NCBI GenBank assembly: GCA_963666505.2 | Contig: CAXXXL010000002.1 | Coordinates: forward strand, 310,001 to 374,000 | Reading direction: 5' to 3' | From: JABGQS01 sp963666505 | Lineage (GTDB): Bacteria > Bacillota > Clostridia > Christensenellales > SZUA-584 | DNA length: 64,000 nt | In this document: in pieces, positions 34,181-43,018 of the stretch | Layout of the letters: each line of letters begins with the position of its first letter | Position numbering within the stretch: position 1 is the first letter of the stretch | Position numbers and translations under genes: made by a program | Notes under the pieces: model-generated | Seen by the model: the letters and a program-made list of their open reading frames with translations, nothing else | Database searches by the model: none | What the model was told of the DNA's origin: nothing

Positions 34181-35635
34181 TCATCCATCCGCATTTTTTA
34201 CAAGACGAGCAAAGAACTCCGCACCCTCGGCGAGCGACTGCGTACTTATACGCTCTCCGGCGGCGTGTATCGTCGCAAGGTCTTCCATAACAGACCTCGT
34301 CGGCTGGAACAGATAGACGTTGTCGGCTATCTCACCGTAGCGTCTCGAATCCGTTGCTGCCACCATCAGATACGGCGTAAGCATAAAGTCTCCGAACATC
34401 TCAGCTGCGGTCTTATATACCGCTTCATAGCCTTCGCTGTCTATGCTCGAAACCTTGGAAGGCTCATATCCCATTATTACTTCTACTTTCACGTCGTCGT
34501 TGTTTATAACCTTTTTAAAGTGCGCAGCCACATCCGCTACGCTGTCGCCCGGCGCTATCCTGCAGTTGACCACCGCTGTTGCCCGTGCTGCAAGAACGTT
34601 GCTTGCGCCTGAACCGCTCAGCATCGTCGGCGCCATAGTTGTCCTTACCATAGCAGCACCTGTGCTGCCCGCAGCCAGCCCTTTTACGAGCAACGGCTTT
34701 GTTATCCACAGGTTAGATGCTATGACGTTGAGCGGGAACTTCATATAGCCGCCCACGGCGTCCAGCATGCCCTTTAAAGCAGTGTTCATGCCGGAATGCA
34801 TCTGATGCTTTTCCAGCGCTGTAATCGCCCTTGCAAGTGTGCCCACGGCAGTTTCCTTTGGCGGCCGGGATGCATGTCCGCCTTTTGCGTCTACAGTCAG
34901 TCTTATGTCTGCATAACCCTTCTCGCATATACCGATAGCGGCTACATTAGCGTCTATGCCCATAATCTTTCCGTCCATCAGCACACCGCCTTCGTCCAGC
35001 ACGAAATCAAAGCTTATTCCCATCTCTTTGAACGTCTTCACGCACTCACCTGCGCCGAATATTCCCATCGACTCTTCGTCGTGCCCCAGCGCTATATACA
35101 CATCACGCTGCGGCTCATAGCCTTTTTCAAGCAGGCTTTCTATGCCTTCGAATATCTGGCAGAGCTGACCCTTCATATCCAGCGCACCCCTGCCCCATAC
35201 ATACCCGTCAGCGACTTCGCCGGAAAAAGGCTCATGCTCCCACTCAGAAAGCGTGCTCTGCTCCACCGGCACCACGTCCTGATGCGCCATAAGGAGTATA
35301 GGCTTTTTTTCGCTGCCGCTGCCCTTCCATTTATATATCAGGCTATACTTGTTTACGACCTGCTTTTCAAGAGTCTTGTGCACCAGCGGATACGTTTTCT
35401 CAAGATATTTGTGCAGCCCCAGGAACGCTTTTTCATCAAAGCCTTCCATCGTCCCGGAAGTCACGGTTTTGTGCTTTATCATCCCGGAAAGATGCAGTGC
35501 AGCCTTTTTTTCGTCAATATCACTTTTGGGCAGCACGAAATCCTGCTTCTTCGCCGGTTTTTTCACCCACGTGTTCAGCGCCATAACGGCGATAAGTATA
35601 AACAATACTCCAAGTATGCAGTATAGTACTATCAT
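34181..35635 (-). CDS. M20-family metallopeptidase (carboxypeptidase/PM20D1-like), membrane-anchored
   Basis: 484 residues. One N-terminal membrane segment (VLYCILGVLFILIAVMALNTW) precedes the catalytic domain: ILLMAHQDVVPVE (first metal His and Asp), WGRGALDMKGQLCQIFEG (second Asp), ALGHDEESMG (Glu pair), and the dimerisation domain from about 240. The family removes amino acids from peptides or N-acyl amino acids. It is the last gene after two membrane proteins, which suggests that they import its substrate or export its product. Ends in a terminator. Confidence 0.9.
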   Translation of the reverse strand: MIVLYCILGVLFILIAVMALNTWVKKPAKKQDFVLPKSDIDEKKAALHLSGMIKHKTVTSGTMEGFDEKAFLGLHKYLEKTYPLVHKTLEKQVVNKYSLIYKWKGSGSEKKPILLMAHQDVVPVEQSTLSEWEHEPFSGEVADGYVWGRGALDMKGQLCQIFEGIESLLEKGYEPQRDVYIALGHDEESMGIFGAGECVKTFKEMGISFDFVLDEGGVLMDGKIMGIDANVAAIGICEKGYADIRLTVDAKGGHASRPPKETAVGTLARAITALEKHQMHSGMNTALKGMLDAVGGYMKFPLNVIASNLWITKPLLVKGLAAGSTGAAMVRTTMAPTMLSGSGASNVLAARATAVVNCRIAPGDSVADVAAHFKKVINNDDVKVEVIMGYEPSKVSSIDSEGYEAVYKTAAEMFGDFMLTPYLMVAATDSRRYGEIADNVYLFQPTRSVMEDLATIHAAGERISTQSLAEGAEFFARLVKNADG

Positions 35636-35649
35636 TTTATGTTTGTCTC

Positions 35650-36342
35650 CTAAATCATGTTTTTCTTGAAAAGCAGCCTTGCTATTACAACGCTAAGTAT
35701 ACTCATCACAGGGATAAGTATTCCCGCAATATCATAGGTCGCCGGAATAAGCAGGAAAACGGCTATCATAAGCAGCATCGGAAGGATCGCTATCTTCCAG
35801 CTCTTTGCTATGAACACCACTCCAAGAGCGCCGAAAAGCGCCGGAATAACATAACCAACTTTTAAATCGAACACGTTGCGCAAAAGCTCGCTGGAGTTTA
35901 TCCATGCGTTTATCGGCACGACGAACAGCAAAGCAACAATGAGCACCAGCGTGGTAACGATGCTCGACACAGCTACGGCTATCGTAGAGAGTACTTCGCC
36001 TTCTTCCGTCTCTGCGCTATAGCCCGCTTTATCAAGCGCCACTTTAGACGCCGGCACTTTCATGTTTAAAAGATTGCCCGTCACGAAAGCAAGATAAGTC
36101 CCGCCGCTTCCCAGCATCGGCGAATAGTTAAATATCTCTATCAGCCCTATAGCCCAATACATAGGCACGACTGCTATAACACCTTTATAGAACGATTTCC
36201 ATTCGGGAGTAACCCCGTAAACGATGCAGAACAGCAGCGGAACAAGGACGATAAGCAGCATTGCAAACGCTGTCCAAATCCTTCCGGTGCGGTGTGTAGC
36301 TTCTTTATATTCGCTGAGCATAAGCCCTTCTTTTTTATTCAT
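35650..36342 (-). CDS. Membrane protein of unknown function, partner of the DUF5058 gene
   Basis: 230 residues from the ATG at 36342 with AGGAGG eight bases upstream. About six hydrophobic helices. The segment MLGSGGTYLAFVTGNLLNMKVPASKVAL resembles transporter loops rather than an enzyme. It is always-adjacent in layout: DUF5058 gene 12 bp upstream and the M20 peptidase 14 bp downstream, so it probably forms a two-component permease with DUF5058. This is inference. Confidence 0.65.
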   Translation of the reverse strand: MNKKEGLMLSEYKEATHRTGRIWTAFAMLLIVLVPLLFCIVYGVTPEWKSFYKGVIAVVPMYWAIGLIEIFNYSPMLGSGGTYLAFVTGNLLNMKVPASKVALDKAGYSAETEEGEVLSTIAVAVSSIVTTLVLIVALLFVVPINAWINSSELLRNVFDLKVGYVIPALFGALGVVFIAKSWKIAILPMLLMIAVFLLIPATYDIAGILIPVMSILSVVIARLLFKKNMI

Positions 36343-36354
36343 GCTGCACACCTC

Positions 36355-37104
36355 CTAAAACCATCCGTGATAGAGCACGGAAAGAGCGATAGCGCCGACC
36401 ATCGAAACAGGCAGCGCAAAGTTCTCCAGCCACTTTGCCTTCGTGGCTTTAATCACCACTCCGAACAGAGCCATCAGCACTGCGCTTGAAACGAGCGTTA
36501 GAAGCTGTGCCTGTCCGTTAACGACCAGCGCAGGGTCGGCAAGGCTGCCAAACGCCGCTATGCCTTTTGCTATAAACTGCCCGCCCATCACGGCGATGAT
36601 TCCCATGAACAGCGCATCTATAAGGATTTTGGACCATTTGGGGTTCCTCTGGCCTATCTCGCCTATCTTTTTCTGATACCTCTTAAGCCCGAATATGTTG
36701 AATATAGGGCCGATTATTATTCCCAGAGTCATCACCCACATAGCCCCGGCAAAAACGTTGATAGGCATAGAGCCAAGCGCTTCTTTCGAGATGTCTGCCG
36801 CCTGTGCCACCTGCCCTGCTGCGTATATCTCGTAAGACATAGAGCCGATAACAGACAGCCTGATCCACGAAAAAGCCGCACCCATAGTCACCGCCAGCAC
36901 TATCATGGAAATGGCTATCGGCACCGAAGGTACAATAGAGAACGTTGCGCTCGAAACGGCAGCTTCCTTCATCACCTTGCCGGAAAGACCGATCTGTCTG
37001 CCTCTTTTAACAGCCCTTACAAGAAAATAGACGGACTGTGCAAGAACGAAAACTGCGATAACCGCACCCATTACATAGAGCAGAACTCCGTTTTTAAAAT
37101 CCAA
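36355..37104 (-). CDS. DUF5058-family membrane protein
   Basis: About 249 residues. ATFSIVPSVPIAISMIVLAV and FSWIRLSVIGSMSYEIYAAG are typical of DUF5058. Seven or so helices. The start is uncertain: TTG at 37104 has AAGGGG eight bases before it, whereas the GTG at 37113 overlaps that Shine-Dalgarno. The gene heads a three-gene operon with a second membrane protein and the M20 peptidase, so a role in peptide or amino-acid transport is likely but unproven. Confidence 0.75.
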   Translation of the reverse strand: MDFKNGVLLYVMGAVIAVFVLAQSVYFLVRAVKRGRQIGLSGKVMKEAAVSSATFSIVPSVPIAISMIVLAVTMGAAFSWIRLSVIGSMSYEIYAAGQVAQAADISKEALGSMPINVFAGAMWVMTLGIIIGPIFNIFGLKRYQKKIGEIGQRNPKWSKILIDALFMGIIAVMGGQFIAKGIAAFGSLADPALVVNGQAQLLTLVSSAVLMALFGVVIKATKAKWLENFALPVSMVGAIALSVLYHGWF

Positions 37105-37231
37105 TAATCTCACCCCTTATTATATAGATATGATTGCTATACTTTTACAGATGATTATAGCACAAAGATTGCTGGCTGTGCCTAAACGTAACACAAGTGT
37201 TATATTTAATTGTCACAAAAGAATAATTAGT

Positions 37232-37261
37232 TTGTAAAGCAAACCATGTTTCTGATATACT
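37232..37261 (+). promoter_or_regulatory. Promoter of the AEC transporter gene
   Basis: TTGTAA (37232-37237), 18-nt spacer, TATACT (37256-37261), 29 nt before the ATG; GGGGGAAG is the Shine-Dalgarno. Confidence 0.6.
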
Positions 37262-37290
37262 CATAGTTAATCTATTTTTTTGGGGGAAGA

Positions 37291-38214
37291 ATGTCTGAAT
37301 TTATATACATACTGCTAAACATATCTCTGCCGATAATTATAATGATTCTCCTTGGTTTCGGGTTTCAAAAGCTCTTTAAAACGGATTCTGCTTTTCTTGT
37401 CAAGTTTTCTGTGTACATACTTTTACCAGTCATGCTTTTCGCAAAGGTTTATGATACCGACTTAAACGCAGAGCTGCTGCTGACGGTAATACCCTATATT
37501 GTCATCTTCATGGCAGCTATGTTTATAATCAGCCAGGTTTTTGCGCTGATTATGAAGTACGGCAGACCAAAGCGCAAAGCAATCGGCAATGTGTATATGC
37601 TGACCAACACCGGAAACTATGGCATACCTCTCATTGCTCTTGCTTTTCCGGGCAGCTCACTTGCGATGGCTTCCCAGATAATAATAATACTATGCCAAAA
37701 CATAATCACCAGCACTTTTGGCGTCTATCAGGTAAGTTCAGGTAACTCGAGCGCAAAAAAGGCGCTTAAAAATGTCATCAAAATGCCGGCGCTATATGCC
37801 ATAATAATTGCAATTATCGTAAAAAATATCGGTTTTGAAATCCTGACAACCATCAAAATACCTCTTGACTACATCACCGACACTTTCGTTGCTCTTGCGC
37901 TCATAACTTTGGGCGTTAGGCTTGCCGACGTCAAGTCCTTTTGCGGTATAAAAAGCGTTATTGCTGGCACGGTGCTGCGCATGCTCATTGCTCCCGTGAT
38001 AGCTTTCGGCATAGTAAAGCTGCTCGGCATCACAGGCATACTCGCCCAGGCGCTTATAATAGGCATATCCACTCCGGCTGCCGTAACCACAGCTATAATA
38101 GCGCAGGAGTTTGACAACGAAGCGGATTTCACCGCCCAGTTCGTGCTGGCAACCACCGTTTTCTGTACGTTCACACTGCCGTTCGTAATATACTTTGTAC
38201 CAAAACTTCTGTAA
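37291..38214 (+). CDS. AEC-family (auxin efflux carrier-type) transporter
   Basis: 307 residues with about ten membrane helices in two inverted halves. GNVYMLTNTGNYGIPLIALAF carries the conserved Asn-rich crossing, and TLGVRLADVKS and GISTPAAVTTAIIAQEFDNEAD the second. Bacterial AEC members move dicarboxylates such as malate; the substrate is not determined here. The ATG at 37291 follows GGGGGAAG. Confidence 0.9.
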   Translation: MSEFIYILLNISLPIIIMILLGFGFQKLFKTDSAFLVKFSVYILLPVMLFAKVYDTDLNAELLLTVIPYIVIFMAAMFIISQVFALIMKYGRPKRKAIGNVYMLTNTGNYGIPLIALAFPGSSLAMASQIIIILCQNIITSTFGVYQVSSGNSSAKKALKNVIKMPALYAIIIAIIVKNIGFEILTTIKIPLDYITDTFVALALITLGVRLADVKSFCGIKSVIAGTVLRMLIAPVIAFGIVKLLGITGILAQALIIGISTPAAVTTAIIAQEFDNEADFTAQFVLATTVFCTFTLPFVIYFVPKLL

Positions 38215-38246
38215 AAAAAGAGCTGCCATGTGATAGGCAGCCTTTT
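38213..38246. terminator. Bidirectional terminator between the AEC and flavin reductase genes
   Basis: GAGCTGCC-type and GGCAGCC arms form a 7-bp stem with eight-base loop, flanked by seven A residues and four T residues, suited to both converging transcripts. Confidence 0.8.
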
Positions 38247-38255
38247 CATTTAATA

Positions 38256-38756
38256 CTATTCTACAATATACGCTGAAACGATTTCACCGAAAAACACAGT
38301 ATGATAATCACTTCCCGGATACATGCTCTGCTTTATACCGTCCGGGATAGCGCCTTCATCCTGCTTTTGCTTGTATAGGATTTTACACTCCAGCGTCATA
38401 GGCAGCTCTTTTATTGCCGGAACACTAACTTGCTGCCCTTCAACAAGCGTCAGCCCCATATCAGCAATCTTGTCCGTGTCCCTGCCGCTCTTTGTCCCGC
38501 AGTATGAAAGCGCCTTTTTTGCGCTGTCGTCTATCGGTATGTTCACTGTAAACTCACCGCCCATCATATCGTGGGTGTATCTCGACTGCCTGACCAGCGC
38601 CATAAAAATAAGCTTATTCCACTCTATACCGATAGCGCCCCACGCTATCGTCATCGTGTTGACTTTACCGTTCTTCTTAGTCGTAAGAAGTATACCGGTT
38701 TTAAGACGCTTCATTATCTCGTTCATGTTCTCGTACACATCGATTTTCTTATACAT
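38256..38756 (-). CDS. Flavin reductase-like / FMN-binding split-barrel protein
   Basis: 166 residues from the ATG at 38756 with AAAGGAGAG upstream. GILLTTKKNGKVNTMTIAWG, FMALVRQSRYTHDMM, EFTVNIP and FGEIVSAYI are the flavin-binding split-barrel motifs. Such proteins bind FMN and reduce it, or act as flavoredoxins in anaerobes. It starts 20 bp after the MBL-hydrolase gene, probably in one operon. Confidence 0.88.
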   Translation of the reverse strand: MYKKIDVYENMNEIMKRLKTGILLTTKKNGKVNTMTIAWGAIGIEWNKLIFMALVRQSRYTHDMMGGEFTVNIPIDDSAKKALSYCGTKSGRDTDKIADMGLTLVEGQQVSVPAIKELPMTLECKILYKQKQDEGAIPDGIKQSMYPGSDYHTVFFGEIVSAYIVE

Positions 38757-38775
38757 AAATCTCTCCTTTGTTAAT

Positions 38776-39435
38776 TTACTTAAACCTTTTCTCGTACTGC
38801 TTTTTGAAAAACTCCATATCCAGCCGTCTTCCGTGTCCGGGATAAATATACTTTGCACCGCTATTTAATATTTTCTCCCACGCCGTTTTGATATCCTCCT
38901 CAAAATCGGCAAACAGCGGATAAATTATGCTGCCGATGGCAAAAACCACATCCCCGGCAAAGTAATGATCCCCTATTTTATATCCAACTGAGCCGATGGA
39001 ATGCGCTCCAAGCGGCATCGTCTCTATCTTCCCCTTGCCGAAAAAAAGCTGCATATCATCTTTTATCTCGAGTATGTCCTGCGTCACCGGCTCATAGTAC
39101 TCTGCGAGCTTTGGCGCTGTGTCGTGTCCGGCATTTCCCATCATCCTTGCAAATGCGTTCGTACCTTTCGGTACCCTTGTATGTCCTTTCCTTATGCAGT
39201 CCCCCTCACCGGCTCCGACTACCACCTTTGCCCCTGTCTTTTCACGAAGCGCTTCAGCGCTTCCCATATGGTCGTAGTGCGTGTGCGTAAGAAGTATAAA
39301 CTCAATTCCCAAGCCCAGCTTGTCAATCTTTTTTAAAAGTTTTCTCCTTTGGCTGCTCTTTGCGGTGTCAATAATCACGCCTTCTTCTTTTTCCCAAACA
39401 ACCCATGCCGTGCCTGCAAGCCTCTCTACATTCAC
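38776..39435 (-). CDS. MBL-fold metallo-hydrolase
   Basis: 219 residues starting at GTG 39435, which has GGGGGTGATGAT before it; upstream codons read as non-coding. THTHYDHMGS is the H-x-H-x-D-H metal motif, and LGAHSIGSVGYKIGDHYFAGDVVFA and YPGHGRRLDMEF add the later His and Asp. Hydrolase of the glyoxalase-II/beta-lactamase-like superfamily; substrate unknown. Confidence 0.88.
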   Translation of the reverse strand: MNVERLAGTAWVVWEKEEGVIIDTAKSSQRRKLLKKIDKLGLGIEFILLTHTHYDHMGSAEALREKTGAKVVVGAGEGDCIRKGHTRVPKGTNAFARMMGNAGHDTAPKLAEYYEPVTQDILEIKDDMQLFFGKGKIETMPLGAHSIGSVGYKIGDHYFAGDVVFAIGSIIYPLFADFEEDIKTAWEKILNSGAKYIYPGHGRRLDMEFFKKQYEKRFK

Positions 39436-39613
39436 ATCATCACCCCCCCATATCGATAGCTTTATTCTACCATGCATACATACCCAAGTACAGCGCCTCA
39501 AACACCCTTCTTGCTTTTGCCAAAGAATATTATTACCGCTGAACAAACCATATCATTAGCTGTACGCCACAGTGTATATAAAGCAGACTGCGTTTGTAAA
39601 CAAACTTTCCTTA

Positions 39614-39642
39614 TTGCCAAACGTTTCCATTTTGTATATAAT
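39614..39642 (+). promoter_or_regulatory. Promoter placing the transcript start at the ATG of the NlpC/P60 gene
   Basis: TTGCCA (39614-39619), 17-nt spacer, perfect TATAAT (39637-39642). The expected transcription start, about seven bases further, falls at 39649-39650, the A of the ATG. No Shine-Dalgarno precedes the ATG, so the mRNA looks leaderless. Confidence 0.75.
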
Positions 39643-39649
39643 CTCTTTT

Positions 39650-40351
39650 ATGAATAGACATATTAGAGCGACACTATTATTACTACTTTCACTTGCACTT
39701 CTTTTTGGTGCATCCTGCGCAAAGGAGCAGACTGCACAGGAAACGAAGGATGACGCAGCCTTTTACGAGGAAAAATATGCAAATGAGCCTGCACCTTCAC
39801 AGCAAGTACAGCGTGTTCTTGACTTTCTTGAAACCTGCGTCGGCGGGCAATACCTTTTCGGCGCTCAGGGTGACCGGATAACCACAGACTATGTATCAAA
39901 AGTATACCGTATGTACGAGTCCTACTTCACACTGGGACGCTACGACTACTTCATGGAAATAGCTGCAAATGCTGAGCAAAACGATTTTTCGTTCCCCGAA
40001 GACTATGCATGGGACTGCAGCGGCCTTTGGTGGTATACAGCAGCAGAGCTTGGGCTCTACGATGACATAACAGACCTTACGGCATCAGACACCTACAAAC
40101 TTTGCTGCACGCCGATTTCTAAAGATGAGCTAATGCCGGGAGATATGGTCTTCGTTGAAGACGAAGAAGGCAAGATAGTCCATATGGGTATAGTCGGCGT
40201 CCATGGCTATATATACGAAGCCGCAGGCAGCCTTATAGGCGTAGTAAAAAAACGCACGATAGACCACCGCATATACGACAACATAGTAAACGGCGGCGTA
40301 GAAGAGAGCGCCGACTGGAACGTCTTTGGAAGGCCTATCATATTTCAATAG
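39650..40351 (+). CDS. NlpC/P60-like cell-wall hydrolase lipoprotein
   Basis: 233 residues. A signal peptide MNRHIRATLLLLLSLALLFGASC ends at Cys23, though the -3 residue is Gly rather than Leu. The NlpC/P60 domain shows catalytic Cys123 in AWDCSGLWWY, PGDMVFVEDEEGKIVHMGIVG with the catalytic His, and a late polar residue. These enzymes cut peptide bonds of the peptidoglycan stem outside the membrane. The start is the ATG at 39650, which begins the signal peptide; a -10 box ends eight bases before it. Confidence 0.8.
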   Translation: MNRHIRATLLLLLSLALLFGASCAKEQTAQETKDDAAFYEEKYANEPAPSQQVQRVLDFLETCVGGQYLFGAQGDRITTDYVSKVYRMYESYFTLGRYDYFMEIAANAEQNDFSFPEDYAWDCSGLWWYTAAELGLYDDITDLTASDTYKLCCTPISKDELMPGDMVFVEDEEGKIVHMGIVGVHGYIYEAAGSLIGVVKKRTIDHRIYDNIVNGGVEESADWNVFGRPIIFQ

Positions 40352-40367
40352 ATAAAGGTAGTACATT

Positions 40368-40940
40368 ATGAGATACAAAGCGTTCAGCGAAAAATATGAT
40401 AAAAGAACCAGGGCGATTTTTTGGATAAGCCTTGCGTTAAGCTTGGCTTTTATTGCTTTGCTGCTTTACTTTGTCTCTTGGTTTGTAAGCCTTAAGGAGC
40501 CAAGCCTAATTTTAATGCTCTGGATGGTTCCAATAAGTTTTATCATTCTTACAAACGGCTTTATAATGGCAGTTTCCATGTCACAAAACAGCATAAACAA
40601 GTTCATAGGCAATAAACGCTACATTTCCATACAAAGAGATTTCCTTATTCTTGAGGATAATGTAAAAACCGCATATTACGAGCATACCTGTGCCTGGGAC
40701 GACATCAAGCGTATCATTATCAGCTATTCCATGCCTTTCGACAGATACAGAAAGCGCAAGCAGTATATCGTTACTTTCATAATCCACCAGCAAAACTACA
40801 CTAAATACAAAAATAACCCCGGCAAAGACAGACTCGCGCATGTAAAGTCATTCTTCTATTTAAGATACACTCCTGAGATGATAGCCGATATCGAGCAGTT
40901 CTGGCACGGAGAAATCGAAAGATACGAACAGAATATTTAA
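40368..40940 (+). CDS. Membrane protein of unknown function (YcxB-like layout)
   Basis: 190 residues: short basic N-terminus, two membrane helices (IFWISLALSLAFIALLLYFV and ILMLWMVPISFIILTNGFIM), then a soluble part with YYEHTCAWDDIKRIIISYS and a Tyr/Lys-rich C-terminus. This resembles YcxB-type proteins, but the match is weak. It starts 16 bp after the NlpC/P60 gene and may be co-transcribed. Confidence 0.7.
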   Translation: MRYKAFSEKYDKRTRAIFWISLALSLAFIALLLYFVSWFVSLKEPSLILMLWMVPISFIILTNGFIMAVSMSQNSINKFIGNKRYISIQRDFLILEDNVKTAYYEHTCAWDDIKRIIISYSMPFDRYRKRKQYIVTFIIHQQNYTKYKNNPGKDRLAHVKSFFYLRYTPEMIADIEQFWHGEIERYEQNI

Positions 40941-40999
40941 ATCTTTCATGATATAATGTTTGCATTACGTAATATTTGATTTTCGAATGGAGCGCTTTT

Positions 41000-41494
41000 T
41001 TGGATAATAAAATTATGTTCACTTCCGGAAATAAAACCGAGGCACTAAATATAATGAGAGAGTCCGCCAAGTGGCTGATAAACTCCGATAAGCCCTTGTG
41101 GCGGATTGAAGACCTGACGGAAACCAACCCTCAGTACGAAGCCTGTGAGTTTTATGTCGCCTGGCTGGGCAATGAAAGCGTCGGTGCTTTTATACTAGAT
41201 TTTGACGGCGGCTTCATCTGGCAGGATTCTACTGATCCCGCTGGATATATTCACAAGCTTTCAGTGCGCCGCAAATTTGCAGGCAAAGGATATTCTCAGA
41301 TGCTTCTTGAATATGCCACAGATATCTGCAGAGAAAAAAGCGATATAGCATACCTGCGGCTCGACTGCGACTTGCACCGTAAAAAGCTGTGCAGGCTGTA
41401 CGAAAGCTGCGGTTTTGAACTGTCAGGAACAAGATCCTTCAATACCGAAAAGTTTGGCAGAGTTGACTGCGCTCTACATCAAAAAGAGATTTGA
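41000..41494 (+). CDS. GNAT-family N-acetyltransferase
   Basis: About 164 residues. HKLSVRRKFAGKGYSQMLLEYA is the acetyl-CoA loop and LDCDLHRKKLCRLYESCGFELSG the C-terminal part. The TTG at 41000 has GGAG seven bases upstream; an ATG at 41015 is the alternative start. Substrate unknown. Confidence 0.83.
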   Translation: MDNKIMFTSGNKTEALNIMRESAKWLINSDKPLWRIEDLTETNPQYEACEFYVAWLGNESVGAFILDFDGGFIWQDSTDPAGYIHKLSVRRKFAGKGYSQMLLEYATDICREKSDIAYLRLDCDLHRKKLCRLYESCGFELSGTRSFNTEKFGRVDCALHQKEI

Positions 41495-41512
41495 TTATTA
41501 TAATAATCGATA

Positions 41513-42022
41513 TTATTTCTTATATCCAAGTTGTTTTTCATAACAATAAAAAGGCAGATCTCTACCCGGGAATCTTGTATCTCCGATATACGTATAACCC
41601 ATCTTTTCAAACAGATTATTCATTTGTTTATTAGTAGAATACGTGTCTGATTTTAAGTAGTCTGTGCCCATCTGCGCTGCCTTCTCCTCCGCAAACTGCA
41701 TCAGCCTTGTCCCTATGCCCTGCCCTTTTGCAGCAGAGTTCACGACCAGCCTGTGCAATATAGCTGCTTTTTTATTGCAAGACCAGCCAAGGCCGTCATA
41801 CTCTTCCGGCTCATCGAAATTTACGCAGATCATTCCGCTGATACTGCCGCTCTTTTCTTCCAGTATAAACAAATCCCCGTTTTTTATATCGTCTGCAAAA
41901 ATATCTCTCGTCGGATAATCACTGTTCCACTGAAAGTTCTCCGCCTTCTTCATATCCTCAATGGTCTTTTCGATTATGTCCATTATTCCGACTAAGTCCC
42001 TCACGGACGCTTTACGTATCAT
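41513..42022 (-). CDS. GNAT-family N-acetyltransferase
   Basis: 169 residues from the ATG at 42022, with GGGGGGAAAAAGC upstream. LHRLVVNSAAKGQGIGTRLM is the acetyl-CoA loop, then SDTYSTNKQMNNLFEKMGY. The start overlaps the end of the broken rarD gene by 11 bp, so it was probably read from the rarD promoter and may now be affected by the insertion sequence upstream. Confidence 0.87.
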   Translation of the reverse strand: MIRKASVRDLVGIMDIIEKTIEDMKKAENFQWNSDYPTRDIFADDIKNGDLFILEEKSGSISGMICVNFDEPEEYDGLGWSCNKKAAILHRLVVNSAAKGQGIGTRLMQFAEEKAAQMGTDYLKSDTYSTNKQMNNLFEKMGYTYIGDTRFPGRDLPFYCYEKQLGYKK

Positions 42023-42915
42023 GCTTTTTCCCCCCGCTGGTTTTTTCATCTCGGTTTTTCTTTGACAACAGTTTATACTGCGAATAACTGAAGAAAATCA
42101 ACCCTATCCATATAAATACAAACGGTATTATATCCTGTGTTTTAAAAGGCTCGTCGAAGACAAAAACGCCGAGCACCAGCATTATCATCGGGGATATATA
42201 CTGTAAAAACCCCACAGCAGTCAACGGCAGCCTTTTTGTGCCTTCACCATATAAAAGCATCGGCAGGGCTGTTACCACACCGCTTCCAAGCATCAGCAGC
42301 CAGTAATACGGTGGAAAACCTGACGCTATCCCATTTCCGCTTATCTCAGTGAAAAGAACATATCCAAGCGCAGGTATGCCTGCTATTACCGTCTCGACAC
42401 CAAGCCCATTGAGGCTGTCCAGCGGCGACTTCTTCTTTGAAAGTCCGTAAAGAGAAAAAGCAACAGCCAGCCCAAGGCCGACAAACGGTATCTTTCCGAA
42501 CATAACATATTTGATTATTATACCGATACTTGCACTTATTATCCCTATTAATTGAAAACGTGATATCTTCTCTTTGAAAAAGACTTTGCCGAAAGCAGCC
42601 ATTATAAGCGGTATCATAAAATATCCGAGGCTGGATTCGATAATATAACCGTTGTTCACAGCCCAGATATACAAAAGCCAGTTTATAGATATAAAGACCG
42701 CAGGCAGAAGCATGACGAGCCAAGTCCGTGGCGTTTTAATATATTTTTTAAATTGAGGCAGCTTTTTCGTAACAGCCAGCAGAAAAATAACGAATAAAAA
42801 TGAGCATACGACCCTGTAACCAAACAGCAGGTATGGGCTGACAGCTTTAACGATCTTCCAGAAAAGCGGAAGCAGCCCCCATATAATATAAGACGAGCCT
42901 GAAATAAAAAGCCCC

Positions 42916-42920
42916 TCTAC
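42916..42920. repeat. Left copy of the 5-bp target duplication (TCTAC)
   Basis: TCTAC directly before the left inverted repeat. The matching copy follows the right inverted repeat at 44605-44609. Confidence 0.9.
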
Positions 42921-42930
42921 GAGGGCACTG

Positions 42931-42965
42931 AAAAAGTCCAATTGTGAATAACGAAAGGACTTTTT
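42931..42965. terminator. Terminator-like hairpin at the left end of the insertion sequence
   Basis: AAAAAGTCC (42931-42939) and GGACTTTTT (42957-42965) pair perfectly over 9 bp around a 17-nt loop, with A and T runs on either side. It may shield the transposase from outside promoters. Confidence 0.65.
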
Positions 42966-43018
42966 ATCATATTTATGGTATAATTATGCATATAAACAGG
43001 AAGCAAGGATGTGATAAA

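Noticed and set aside
39436..39546. Upstream extension of the MBL-hydrolase frame
   Set aside because: The codons before GTG 39435 do not look coding and the GTG has a G-rich Shine-Dalgarno.
42944..43018. Longer transposase start at 42944
   Set aside because: It begins inside the terminal hairpin of the element, and the ATG at 43019 has a Shine-Dalgarno and the family N-terminus.
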